NCBI RefSeq assembly: GCF_001273925.1
Contig: NZ_LIGG01000001.1
Coordinates: forward strand, 3,812,659-3,866,271
Direction: 5' to 3'
Length of the DNA stretch: 53,613 bases
Origin: Bacillus sp. FJAT-27251
Lineage (GTDB): Bacteria; Bacillota; Bacilli; Bacillales; Cytobacillaceae
Shown here: positions 1 to 8,907 of the stretch, one piece after another
Layout: each line of letters starts with the position of its first letter
Numbering within the stretch: the stretch's first letter is position 1
The notes under the pieces: model-generated
Databases searched by the model: none
The model's input: only the letters and a program-made list of their open reading frames with translations
Told to the model about the DNA's origin: nothing
Position numbers and translations under genes: made by a program

Positions 1-320
1 ATCAAGGATGGCAATATCAGCATAAAAAGTGGGTTAAGGCACTTAAGGAAAATAAGGTTTTTCAAAGTATGTCACGAAAAGGAAACTGTTTAGACAACTC
101 CCCCATGGAGAACTTTTTTTGCATTCTAAAACAAGAGATGTATTATGGCGAGGCATTGTGTACGGTTAAAGAGTTAACTGAGAGAATTGGGAGATATATA
201 GATTATTATAATAACAAACGTATTAAGCAAAAATTGGCTGGTATGAGCCCGGTTCAATACCGGAACCATACCAGCCAATTAGCTGCATAATCAAAACTCT
301 AACATTTGGGGGTCAGCTCA
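1..320 (+). mobile_element. 3' end of an IS3-family (IS150-like) insertion sequence
   Basis: The window opens inside an insertion sequence: the end of an OrfB transposase followed by about 30 bases of non-coding end. The likely right terminal repeat is at about 298-320, ending in ggggtcagctca, which on the other strand begins with TG like many IS3-family ends. The exact boundary and any target duplication cannot be confirmed because the left end lies outside the window. Confidence 0.6.
3..290 (+). CDS. IS3-family transposase OrfB, C-terminal part (5' end outside window)
   Basis: The reading frame is open from base 3 and encodes about 95 residues of the rve/DDE integrase domain. The stretch SRKGNCLDNSPMENFF carries the final catalytic Glu of the DDE triad, and the end (YNNKRIKQKLAGMSPVQYR) is the typical tail of IS150-group transposases. 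The internal ATG at 69 is not the true start. It catalyses cut-and-paste or copy-out transposition of the element. Whether the full element is intact cannot be judged from this window. Confidence 0.85.
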   Translation, partial: QGWQYQHKKWVKALKENKVFQSMSRKGNCLDNSPMENFFCILKQEMYYGEALCTVKELTERIGRYIDYYNNKRIKQKLAGMSPVQYRNHTSQLAA

Positions 321-340
321 GAACCTGTCCCCTTGTCCCT

Positions 341-3300
341 TTAATTTGCTGCCACTTTTTCAGATTCACTTTCCCTTTCCGCGATATCACCCGATTCCGC
401 CAATTCTATCAGCAGGTCACCTGGTGCGATAGGTTCTCCGGGTTTGACGGTAATCTCTTTTACAAAGCCTGAGAATGGTGCCTGAATGGTTGTTTCCATT
501 TTCATCGCTTCAGTTAGAAGCAAATGATCGCCCTGGGCAACCTTCGCCCCTTTTTCAACAAGGACTTTTAGAACGGTGCCTGGCATCGTTGCGGCAATAT
601 GGTTCTGGTTTCCGGGATCCGCTTTTACTTTCGAAGCAACAGAAGTTTTAATGCTTTCGTCTTTGATGACCACTTCCCGCTGTTGTCCGTTGAGTTCGAA
701 ATAAACCGTCCGGGTGCCGTCCGACTGGGCTTCACCAATGGAAACCAATTTGACCATCAGCGTCTTCCCTTTTTCTATTTCCACCTCAAGCTCTTCCCCA
801 AGCCTCATTCCATATAAGAAGGTCGGAGTATCAAGCACGCAGATATCGCCAAATTGTTCAATCGTTTTGATATAGTCCAGGAACACCTTAGGATAAAGAG
901 CATATGAAATCATATCATGAGAGGTTACTTGACGGCCAAGCTTTTGATACAGCTCGTCACAAATACCATCAAAATCGACGTTGTCCATCAATTCACCTGG
1001 ACGGACGCTGATTGGCTGCTTCCCTTTCAGGATGACCCTCTGCAATTCCTGCGGGAAGCCTCCATCTGGCTGTCCCAAATAGCCTTCAAACAATTCAATC
1101 ACGGAATCAGGGAAATCGATTTTATCTCCCTTTTCAAGGACATCTTGTTCTGTTAAGTCGTTTTGGACCATAAACAAGGCCATGTCGCCGACTACTTTGG
1201 AGGACGGAGTGACTTTGACGATATCACCGAACATCAAATTGACGCGGCGGTACATATCCTTCACTTCTTCCCAGCGGCTGCCAAGCCCGACTGCTTTGGC
1301 CTGCTGCTGAAGGTTGCTGTATTGTCCCCCAGGCATTTCATGCTGGTACACTTCCGGATGAGGCGCATTCATGCCGCTCTCAAAATCCTGATAGTATTTG
1401 CGCACGCCTTCCCAATATTTTGATACCTGTTCAAAAGAATCAACATCTACCGCAGGCTCACGATCTGATCCTTTCAAGGCATAACAGAGTGATCCGGCGC
1501 CTGGCTGGGAAGTCAAACCGGCCATTGCGCTTGCCGCAACATCCACGATATCGACACCGGCATCAATCGCCCTCGCATAGGTGTAAATGCCATTGCCACT
1601 TGTATCGTGGGTATGAAGGTGAATCGGGATATTTACGGTCTCTTTCAGCTCGGAAATTAACCGGTAGGCGGCCTCCGGCTTCAGCAGGCCGGCCATGTCC
1701 TTGATTCCGAGGATGTGAGCTCCCTGGCTTTCAAGTTCTTTTGCCATGTTTTTATAATATTGAATATCGTATTTAGTTCGGGAAGGGTCATTGATATCGC
1801 CTGTATAACAGATGGCCGCCTCGGCAATCTTCCCTGTCTGCCGCACCGCATCAATCGCTACTTCCATCCCTCTAACCCAGTTCAAACTGTCAAAGATTCG
1901 GAAAACGTCGATTCCAGCGTCAGCGGATTGCTGCACAAATGACTGGATGACATTGTCAGGATAGTTTTTATAGCCGACCGCGTTCGAGGCACGCAGCAGC
2001 ATTTGGAACAATACATTCGGAACCTGCTCCCTTAAAGTGATCAGCCGCTCCCACGGATCTTCCTTAAGGAAACGATAAGCCACATCATAGGTCGCCCCGC
2101 CCCACATTTCGAGTGAAAACAAGTTTGGCAGCAATTTTGCTGTCGGTTCCGCGATTTTCTTCAAGTCGTTTGTACGCAGTCGCGTTGCCAGCAACGATTG
2201 GTGGCCATCACGGAATGTCGTATCTGTCAGCAAAACTTCCTTGCGGGATTTCACCCAATCCGCAAGTCCCTCTGCTCCTCTTTCATCTAAAATTTGTTTC
2301 GTTCCGGCTGGAGCAGACTCTGCAGCGTTGAAAGCTGGAACAAATGGTTCCTCAAAAATCGGCTTTTCCTTTTTTTCGATTCCCGGAAAGCCGTTGATGG
2401 TGACATTCCCGATATAATGAAGCAATTTTGTTCCCCGGTCTTTCCGAACCGGGAAAATAAACAGTTCCGGAGTACTGTCGATAATGGAGGTGTCATAATC
2501 TCCGCTAAGGAATTTTTCATGCTGCATGACATTTTCCAGGAACGGTATATTCGTTTTGATTCCGCGGATCCGGAATTCCTTCAAGTTCCGCAGCATTTTC
2601 GAAGCGGCTTGTTCAAACGTCAGGGCATGCGTCGACACCTTTACCAGAAGCGAATCATAATAAGGCGTGATGACAGACCCCTGGTAGGCGTTGCCGGCGT
2701 CCAGACGGACACCGAATCCGCCTCCCGACCGGTAAACCATGATTTTCCCTGTATCCGGCATAAAGTCATTCAATGGATCTTCTGTCGTCACACGGCTCTG
2801 GATGGCAAAACCATGCGTGGAAATATCCTTCTGCTCCGGAATGCCAACTTTATCGCCATAAAGAGGATAGCCTTGGGCAATCAGCAATTGTGTTTGAACA
2901 ATATCGATTCCGGTAACCATTTCGGTAATCGTATGCTCTACCTGGACACGCGGGTTGACTTCAATAAAATAAAATTCCTCTCCGCAAACGAGGAACTCCA
3001 CCGTCCCTGCATTCAGGTAATCGACATTTTTCATTAATTTGACAGCCGCATCGCAAATGTCATGGCGCAGCTCTTCCGACAAGGAGGTACTTGGCGCCAC
3101 TTCCACCACTTTTTGGTGACGGCGCTGGACGGAACAATCCCGTTCATATAAATGGATAATATTCCCTTCATGGTCGCCAAAAATCTGGACCTCAATATGT
3201 TTCGGGTTTTGAATCAGCTTTTCGACATACACCTCATCGCTTCCAAAAGCGGCTTTTGCTTCTGACTTGGCTCGTTCATACGATTCCTTGACTTCCTCGA

Positions 3301-3841
3301 TGGAGTGGACAATCCTCATCCCGCGTCCGCCGCCGCCTAATGAGGCTTTGATGATAATCGGCAGACCATGCTGGTTTACGAATGTGACGACTTCTTCTAG
3401 GTTTGCGACTGGACCGTCTGTACCAGGGATAACTGGAATTTCCGCCAGCTGTGCTTGTGTTCTGGCTTTCACCTTATCTCCAAACATATCCAAATGTTCA
3501 GATGTCGGCCCGATAAAAACGATTCCTTCCTCTTCACACCTTCTGGCGAAATCAATGTTTTCCGACAAGAACCCATAACCTGGGTGGATTGCATCCACGC
3601 CTGCCTGTTTGGCAATCTGGATGATGCCTTCTATATCAAGATAAGCATCGACAGGCTTCTTCCCTTTCCCGACAAGATACGCTTCATCCGCCTTGTAACG
3701 ATGCAAAGCGAACGAATCTTCTTTCGAATAGATGGCGACAGTCCGGATATGCAGCTCCGTACACGCACGGAACACCCGGATGGCAATTTCCCCTCTATTC
3801 GCAACCAATACTTTATTGATTCTATTAATCTTATTTCCCAT
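341..3841 (-). CDS. pycA: pyruvate carboxylase
   Basis: Biotin-dependent anaplerotic enzyme converting pyruvate, bicarbonate and ATP to oxaloacetate in the cytoplasm. The 1166 residues show the full order: biotin carboxylase with ATP-grasp (about 1-460, beginning KVLVANRGEIAIR), carboxyltransferase TIM barrel (about 540-800, with LLTDTTFRDGHQSLLATR), PYC_OADA domain, and a C-terminal biotinyl domain with the site EAMKMETT, the target Lys at about 1114. It is roughly 18 residues longer than the usual 1146-1148 because of a charged tail after the biotinyl domain. The ATG is preceded by an aggagaggtaggg ribosome site. Its neighbours are an IS remnant downstream and a divergent protease gene, not the ctaA/ftsW genes often found beside pycA, so the locus may have been rearranged. 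Identification is secure. Confidence 0.97.
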   Translation of the reverse strand: MGNKINRINKVLVANRGEIAIRVFRACTELHIRTVAIYSKEDSFALHRYKADEAYLVGKGKKPVDAYLDIEGIIQIAKQAGVDAIHPGYGFLSENIDFARRCEEEGIVFIGPTSEHLDMFGDKVKARTQAQLAEIPVIPGTDGPVANLEEVVTFVNQHGLPIIIKASLGGGGRGMRIVHSIEEVKESYERAKSEAKAAFGSDEVYVEKLIQNPKHIEVQIFGDHEGNIIHLYERDCSVQRRHQKVVEVAPSTSLSEELRHDICDAAVKLMKNVDYLNAGTVEFLVCGEEFYFIEVNPRVQVEHTITEMVTGIDIVQTQLLIAQGYPLYGDKVGIPEQKDISTHGFAIQSRVTTEDPLNDFMPDTGKIMVYRSGGGFGVRLDAGNAYQGSVITPYYDSLLVKVSTHALTFEQAASKMLRNLKEFRIRGIKTNIPFLENVMQHEKFLSGDYDTSIIDSTPELFIFPVRKDRGTKLLHYIGNVTINGFPGIEKKEKPIFEEPFVPAFNAAESAPAGTKQILDERGAEGLADWVKSRKEVLLTDTTFRDGHQSLLATRLRTNDLKKIAEPTAKLLPNLFSLEMWGGATYDVAYRFLKEDPWERLITLREQVPNVLFQMLLRASNAVGYKNYPDNVIQSFVQQSADAGIDVFRIFDSLNWVRGMEVAIDAVRQTGKIAEAAICYTGDINDPSRTKYDIQYYKNMAKELESQGAHILGIKDMAGLLKPEAAYRLISELKETVNIPIHLHTHDTSGNGIYTYARAIDAGVDIVDVAASAMAGLTSQPGAGSLCYALKGSDREPAVDVDSFEQVSKYWEGVRKYYQDFESGMNAPHPEVYQHEMPGGQYSNLQQQAKAVGLGSRWEEVKDMYRRVNLMFGDIVKVTPSSKVVGDMALFMVQNDLTEQDVLEKGDKIDFPDSVIELFEGYLGQPDGGFPQELQRVILKGKQPISVRPGELMDNVDFDGICDELYQKLGRQVTSHDMISYALYPKVFLDYIKTIEQFGDICVLDTPTFLYGMRLGEELEVEIEKGKTLMVKLVSIGEAQSDGTRTVYFELNGQQREVVIKDESIKTSVASKVKADPGNQNHIAATMPGTVLKVLVEKGAKVAQGDHLLLTEAMKMETTIQAPFSGFVKEITVKPGEPIAPGDLLIELAESGDIAERESESEKVAAN

Positions 3842-4139
3842 GACTCCCTACCTCTCCTATGTATTGTTGTCATTCCCTGGCACTCAATCAGGGACAACCT
3901 TATCTTCTATTTTAACCTATTTCTCTAATATTCTATAAATTTAAATTAATTTGTCAACCAGAGGGTGGCTTCACACCTCTTCCAAGCCTTGGTGAATCAG
4001 CCATTCCGAAATTAGTTTACCAGCCAATCATTTCCACCTTTTTGGTAAAAATGTTATTCCTATTCCTTTCAGTTTCCACTATAATCTTATAGGAATATAT
4101 TTTTTTATAATAGATTAGCAGAATCAGGAGGAAAGAGAA

Positions 4140-5447
4140 GTGCTCGAGGAAAATGGGTTAAAAAACAGGTTGGTTCATCGGAAAGAAAAGATTTATTTCG
4201 CGGCCGCGCTGCTATTTAGCTGTTTGGCTTATCTGGTTTTACTTTTTTCAATAATTGGTTTTGCCATTATGGTGGGGATTTTACTCATTTCATTCTTTTT
4301 CCATGCCCTGTCGATGGCTTCGATTCGCCGAAATGGCGTCCGGCTAAGTGAGCAGCAGTTTCCTGACATCTATCAAAAGGCTGCGAAATTAGCTCAGGAG
4401 ATGGAACTTGAGAAAATGCCCGCTATTTATGTCATGGAATCGATGGGAATGTTAAATGCATTCGCGACCAGATTCTTTGGAAAAAACATGGTCGTTGTGT
4501 ATTCGGAAATATTTGATTTGGTGGAAGAACACCGTGAAGAGGAGCTGATGTTTGTCCTCGCCCATGAGTTTGCCCATCTTAAGCGCCGCCATGTGCTCGT
4601 TCATTTCATCCTGCTTCCTTCCATGTTCGTTCCTTTCCTGGGAGAAGCCTATTTACGGGCATGCGAATATACGTGCGACCGATATGCGGCTTATTATGTT
4701 GGCAATGTAGAGGCAGCAAAAGAGGCACTCTCAGTGCTCGCAATCGGCAAAAAGCTCTCTGCAAAAATGAACAAACAGGCTTATGTTCAGCAAGCAGCAG
4801 AAGAATCAGGCTTCTTCGCGTGGCTAAGTGAACAGCTTTCCAGCCATCCGCATTTGCCGAAACGGATCAATGCCCTGGACCATTGGATAAATCCGCAGCA
4901 ATATCCACTTGTTGTCGAAAAGAAAACGGGAATTATCGTCGGCAGCATCCTTTCAATCGTGCTGGCCGCTTCCCTAACAGGGGCAGCGATGTTGTTTTTA
5001 GAAGGAGCAACAGCCTTAACCGCTTTTCTGGAGGATCCTTATCTGGTAGAGGACGAGTATATGTATGAGGAAGACATGATGGACTTCCCTCCTGTCATCC
5101 AAGCCTACATGAATGAGGACATGGATCAGGTTCAACAGCTTGTCGCAGAGGGAGCTGACGTCAATGAAAAAGACAGTGACGACAACACCGCCCTTCAATA
5201 TGCAGTAAGCTGGGGTGATTCGGAAGCGGCACAGTGGCTCATCGAGAACGGCGCAGATGTGAACACAACCGACAACTGGGGATCAACTCCGCTCATAAAT
5301 GCCGTTTTTAATGACGCAGACATTGAACTAGTTGAACTTTTATTAGCCAACGGCGCAGATAAAACAATAATAGACTCAGAAGGAAAAACAGCCCATGACT
5401 ACGCCGTCGAAAACAGGGATGCCAAGCTTAGGGACTTGCTGAAGTGA
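4140..5447 (+). CDS. M48-family membrane metalloprotease fused to C-terminal ankyrin repeats
   Basis: A 435-residue protein with two N-terminal membrane segments (about 19-57), then a zinc-protease domain with HEFAH at 142-146 and the likely third ligand Glu176 in CEYTCDRYAAYY. These are the hallmarks of HtpX/Ste24-type (M48) proteases. A third membrane segment (about 265-288) is followed by about three ankyrin repeats (about 310-435; the AVSWGDSEAAQWLIENGADVN unit is the clearest). The topology suggests a membrane protease with an ankyrin module for substrate or partner binding. The GTG start sits after aggaggaaagagaa. It is monocistronic with a terminator at 5483. The family call is firm; the substrate is unknown. 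Confidence 0.88.
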   Translation: MLEENGLKNRLVHRKEKIYFAAALLFSCLAYLVLLFSIIGFAIMVGILLISFFFHALSMASIRRNGVRLSEQQFPDIYQKAAKLAQEMELEKMPAIYVMESMGMLNAFATRFFGKNMVVVYSEIFDLVEEHREEELMFVLAHEFAHLKRRHVLVHFILLPSMFVPFLGEAYLRACEYTCDRYAAYYVGNVEAAKEALSVLAIGKKLSAKMNKQAYVQQAAEESGFFAWLSEQLSSHPHLPKRINALDHWINPQQYPLVVEKKTGIIVGSILSIVLAASLTGAAMLFLEGATALTAFLEDPYLVEDEYMYEEDMMDFPPVIQAYMNEDMDQVQQLVAEGADVNEKDSDDNTALQYAVSWGDSEAAQWLIENGADVNTTDNWGSTPLINAVFNDADIELVELLLANGADKTIIDSEGKTAHDYAVENRDAKLRDLLK

Positions 5448-5482
5448 GGCATGGGGACGGTTGTGATGCATCAATAAAGATT

Positions 5483-5512
5483 GGCGGGGAAATTTGCTTC
5501 CCCGCCATTTTC
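5483..5512 (+). terminator. Rho-independent terminator after the M48-ankyrin gene
   Basis: Stem ggcggggaa / ttccccgcc with a 6-base loop, followed by a short T-rich run (attttcc), 36 bases after the stop codon of the protease gene. Confidence 0.8.
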
Positions 5513-5540
5513 CATTCCTTCCAAAGCGTTTCGCTGTATC

Positions 5541-5904
5541 TCAATGTGACCGTATACGCTGGAAAGCTGGAATGAGGGGCACGATGAGACGGTCAATGTG
5601 ACCGTAAATACATAAAATCAGGAATTTGGGGCACGATGAAGGGCTCATTGTGACCGTAAACACATGAAAATTGGAATTTGGGGCACGATGACGAATTCAT
5701 TGTGACCGTAAACACATGAAAACAGGAATTTGGGGCACGATGAAGGGCTCATTGTGACCGTATACGCATGAAAATTGGAATTTGGGGCACGATGACGAAT
5801 TCAATGTGACCGTAAATACATGAAAATGGAAATTTGGGTCACGATGAATGGCTCAATGTGACCCTAAACGCAAGAAAGCTGGAAATAGAGTCACGATGAT
5901 AACT
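5541..5904. repeat. Seven tandem copies of a 52-bp non-coding repeat with internal dyad
   Basis: The motif tca(a/t)tgtgacc recurs at 5541, 5593, 5645, 5697, 5749, 5801 and 5853, an exact 52-base period. Each unit ends with gg(g/t)cacgatga, which is nearly the reverse complement of its start, so every unit can fold into an 11-12 bp imperfect stem. In at least one late unit gggtcacgatga replaces ggggcacgatga, restoring a pair. 52 is not a multiple of three and no frame is open, so it is not coding. It lies between two convergent genes, each with its own terminator. Confidence 0.95.
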
Positions 5905-5930
5905 TGAATCAATAAAACAAAAAGGAAAGT

Positions 5931-5953
5931 GGCGGGAACCAATACTTCCCGCC
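5931..5953 (-). terminator. Terminator after the MBL-fold hydrolase gene (possibly bidirectional)
   Basis: Stem ggcgggaa / ttcccgcc with a 7-base loop. On the minus strand it is followed by a T-rich run (actttcctttttt) just after the stop codon at 5971. A T-run on the plus strand (aacctttttt) could make it bidirectional. Confidence 0.75.
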
Positions 5954-5970
5954 AACCTTTTTTGCCTTCA

Positions 5971-7050
5971 CTATTGCTCCCACCATGCCTCACCAAGAGT
6001 ATGAGCGGTTCCTTTTAAAGATATGGTTTCCCCTATTTTGGGAGCGATCAGCTCCACATTTTTGGCCTTGGCCTCTTTTATTGCCCGCTCTACTGGTTCT
6101 GCCCATCCATGCCTTGCCAGTGTAAAGGCTCCCCAATGAATCAGCATCATCTTCTTGCCTTTGACATCCATGCTTGCCTGCACTGATTGTTCAGGGAACA
6201 TATGGGCCCACGGCCAGCGCCGGTCATATTGCCCGCCTTCCATTAAAACGAGATCAAAAGGACCGTACTTTTCACCTATTTCCCTGAAGTGGGCACCATA
6301 GCCGCCATCTCCGCTCGTATAGAATCTGGTCTGCTCTCCCAGGATGACCCAGCCGCCCCACAGAGTCGAATTCCGGTTAAAAATCCCTCTTCCGGAAAAA
6401 TGCCTGGATGGAGTCAGCGCAATGGTTAGACCTTGAAAAGTGCATTCCTCCCACCAATTGAGCTCCGTGATACTGTCTTTTGCCACTCCCCAGCGAATCA
6501 AGTGGGTACCCACACCAAGCGGAACAAAGAAATGGCCGGTCTTGCTTTTCAGCTTCTGAATGGAGAGAAAATCCAAATGATCGTAGTGGTCGTGAGTAAG
6601 CAGGACGGCATCAATAGGGGGCATTTCTCCCACCATATCCAGCAGATGTTCGCTGTACCGTTTCGGTCCCACGAAGGTAACTGGTGAAGCAGTGCCGCCT
6701 AACATCGGGTCGATGAACAGCTTTTTACCATCCATGCTTAGCAGAAAAGCCGAATGCCCAAACCAAGTCAAGCTGTCTTCTTCACTTTTCACTATGTTCC
6801 AATCAATCTTAACAGCAGGCATCGGACCTTTAGGAGAACGGCCAGCAGCTTTTGAAATCGGATGCTTGATTGCTGCCGGGCTGTTATTTTTTTCATCCCG
6901 GAACACAAATTTCCCTTTAACATAATTATCCAATTTATTATAGCCCACTGTATCTTCATCGCTTGGTCTTCCGCCAAACACGGGATGCAATTTCATAAAC
7001 AGTGAAAGGGCAATAATGAACAGCAGGACAAAGATGAATACATAAATCAT
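5971..7050 (-). CDS. membrane-anchored MBL-fold metal-dependent hydrolase (NAPE-PLD/UlaG-like)
   Basis: A 359-residue protein with one N-terminal hydrophobic segment (about 2-20), then a metallo-beta-lactamase fold with the metal motif LLTHDHYDHLD (HxHxDH). Later conserved features are FYTSGDGGYG and the LMLIHWGAFTLARH-like His region. The family contains phospholipase D-type and lactonase-type enzymes, so the substrate cannot be named. It begins 24 bases after the stop codon of the second ABC-exporter gene and may be transcribed with that operon. A terminator follows at 5931-5953. Confidence 0.85.
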   Translation of the reverse strand: MIYVFIFVLLFIIALSLFMKLHPVFGGRPSDEDTVGYNKLDNYVKGKFVFRDEKNNSPAAIKHPISKAAGRSPKGPMPAVKIDWNIVKSEEDSLTWFGHSAFLLSMDGKKLFIDPMLGGTASPVTFVGPKRYSEHLLDMVGEMPPIDAVLLTHDHYDHLDFLSIQKLKSKTGHFFVPLGVGTHLIRWGVAKDSITELNWWEECTFQGLTIALTPSRHFSGRGIFNRNSTLWGGWVILGEQTRFYTSGDGGYGAHFREIGEKYGPFDLVLMEGGQYDRRWPWAHMFPEQSVQASMDVKGKKMMLIHWGAFTLARHGWAEPVERAIKEAKAKNVELIAPKIGETISLKGTAHTLGEAWWEQ

Positions 7051-7074
7051 TGTCTAAATTCCTTTCAATCCGGA

Positions 7075-8907
7075 CTAGGATGCTTCCTCAAACTGACTGT
7101 TATAAAGCTCGGCATAAAACCCTTTTTGGTTCAGAAGTTCCTCATGTGTTCCGGTTTCGATAATGTCCCCATCCTTCATGACAAGAATCAAGTCGGCATT
7201 TTTAATGGTGGACAGCCTATGGGCAATCACGAACGACGTTTTGCCGATCGTCAGTTTATCCATTGCCTCCTGGATGAGCATTTCGGTCCGGGTATCGACC
7301 GAGCTTGTCGCTTCATCCAAAATCAATAGAGGCGCAGTTTTCACCATGGCCCTAGCGATGGTGATCAGCTGCTTCTGGCCTGCCGAGAGGCTCGCTTTGT
7401 CATCAAGCACCGTATCATATCCGTTTGGCAGGGTTTTGATGAAGTGATGAAGCCCAACAGCTTTACTGGCTGCTTCCAGTTCCTCATCTGTTACCCCTTC
7501 ACTGGAATACATGATATTTTCGCGGATTGTTCCTTCAAAGAGCCAGGTGTCCTGAAGGACCATACAGAACAAGTCATGCAGATTCTTGCGGGTAAGCTGG
7601 CTGATCGGCACACCATCAATCAGGATTTCCCCGCCCTGCACTTCATAGAATCGCATCAGAAGGTTGACCAGCGTCGTCTTCCCTGCACCTGTTGGTCCGA
7701 CAATCGCCACTTTCTGGCCTGCCTTGATGCTAAGCGAGAAGTTTTTAATCACGGGCTGCTCCTCATTATAGCCAAATCGGACATTCCTGAACTCCACATC
7801 CCCCTTGACTGTATCAAGTTTACCTTTCTTCCCGCTTTCATCTGCCAGTTCCTGTTCGTCCAGGAATTCGAACACACGCGCACTTGCTGCTGCAGTTGAC
7901 TGCAGCTGGGTTGCTCCCTGGGCAATCTGGGAAAGAGGCTGGGTGAACAGGCGGATGTACAGCATAAAGGATACAATCACGCCAAATGTGACCTGGCCAT
8001 TGACGGCAAGGGCGGCACCGACGATACAAACGACCACATAGCCGAGATTGCCAACAAACATCATGAAAGGCATCATCAGCCCGGATAAGAATTGCGATTT
8101 CCAGGCACTGTCATACAATCCATTATTGATTTCCTTAAAAGTCTCCTTTGCATCACGTTCCCCGTTATAAGCTTTGACGACCTGATGGCCGGAATAGACT
8201 TCTTCTATATATCCGTTCAGCTTGCCAAGTGTTTGCTGCTGCCTTCCGAAATAGACCTGCGATTTCGAGATCAAAAACGACATCATCGCAAATCCGATAA
8301 ACGTCGCCAGAATCCCGGAAATGGCCATGATCCAGTTGGTGTAAAACATCATCACCAGCGATCCCAGGAATAAAGTGACCGCAGATGTCAGTCCGCTGAT
8401 GCTTTGGTTGAGCGTCTGCCCGACCAAATCGACATCATTGGTTACCCGGCTGAGAACGTCTCCCGTGCTATTGGAATCGAAATACTTCAATGGCAGCCGG
8501 TTCATCTTCTTAGAAAGGTCATTCCTTAAATTCCTGGAAATCCGCTGCGTCACGGTCGCCATGATAAATCCCTGGATGTATTGGAAAAGGAACATCAATG
8601 CATAAAGGGTTACCAGAATGGCGGCTATATGGGAGATCGTCTCCATGTCAATGCCTGCAATCATTCCTTCCGTGATCGTATCCGTCATATCTCCGAGCAG
8701 GTCAGGTCCAATGATATTAAAAATCGAACCTGTAATGGCTAGGACCACAGCAGTAATGATCGCCGGCACATAGGCAGAACTGTAGACAAATAATTGCTTA
8801 AAGCTTTTCAGGCCCTGGCCTTTGCTGGGACCTTCTGGGCCTCCTTTAGGGCGGCGGCTGCGGGAACGCGGCGATGTCTTTGACTCGGCATATTCTTTAT
8901 CAGCCAA
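7075..8907 (-). CDS. ABC multidrug exporter half-transporter, catalytically canonical subunit
   Basis: Type IV ABC exporter subunit of 610 residues: a charged N-terminal extension, six membrane helices (about 40-330), then an ATPase domain. Walker A is GPTGAGKTT, Walker B is LLILDEATSS with the catalytic Glu present, and the switch His is kept (IAHRLSTI), but the signature is the deviant LSAGQ. The start is a TTG with aaaggaggagctcgaag before it. The longer frame to 9066 would lie inside the upstream gene. The TTG overlaps the partner gene's stop by 8 bases, implying translational coupling. With the partner at 8900-10660 it should form a heterodimeric drug exporter (compare TM287/288, LmrCD, BmrCD). 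Confidence 0.92.
   Translation of the reverse strand: MADKEYAESKTSPRSRSRRPKGGPEGPSKGQGLKSFKQLFVYSSAYVPAIITAVVLAITGSIFNIIGPDLLGDMTDTITEGMIAGIDMETISHIAAILVTLYALMFLFQYIQGFIMATVTQRISRNLRNDLSKKMNRLPLKYFDSNSTGDVLSRVTNDVDLVGQTLNQSISGLTSAVTLFLGSLVMMFYTNWIMAISGILATFIGFAMMSFLISKSQVYFGRQQQTLGKLNGYIEEVYSGHQVVKAYNGERDAKETFKEINNGLYDSAWKSQFLSGLMMPFMMFVGNLGYVVVCIVGAALAVNGQVTFGVIVSFMLYIRLFTQPLSQIAQGATQLQSTAAASARVFEFLDEQELADESGKKGKLDTVKGDVEFRNVRFGYNEEQPVIKNFSLSIKAGQKVAIVGPTGAGKTTLVNLLMRFYEVQGGEILIDGVPISQLTRKNLHDLFCMVLQDTWLFEGTIRENIMYSSEGVTDEELEAASKAVGLHHFIKTLPNGYDTVLDDKASLSAGQKQLITIARAMVKTAPLLILDEATSSVDTRTEMLIQEAMDKLTIGKTSFVIAHRLSTIKNADLILVMKDGDIIETGTHEELLNQKGFYAELYNSQFEEAS

Noticed and set aside
2294..3037. 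247-residue plus-strand ORF
   Set aside because: Antisense shadow of pycA.
5541..5904. Possible CRISPR array
   Set aside because: The 52-base units are contiguous with no unique spacers, and no cas gene is near.
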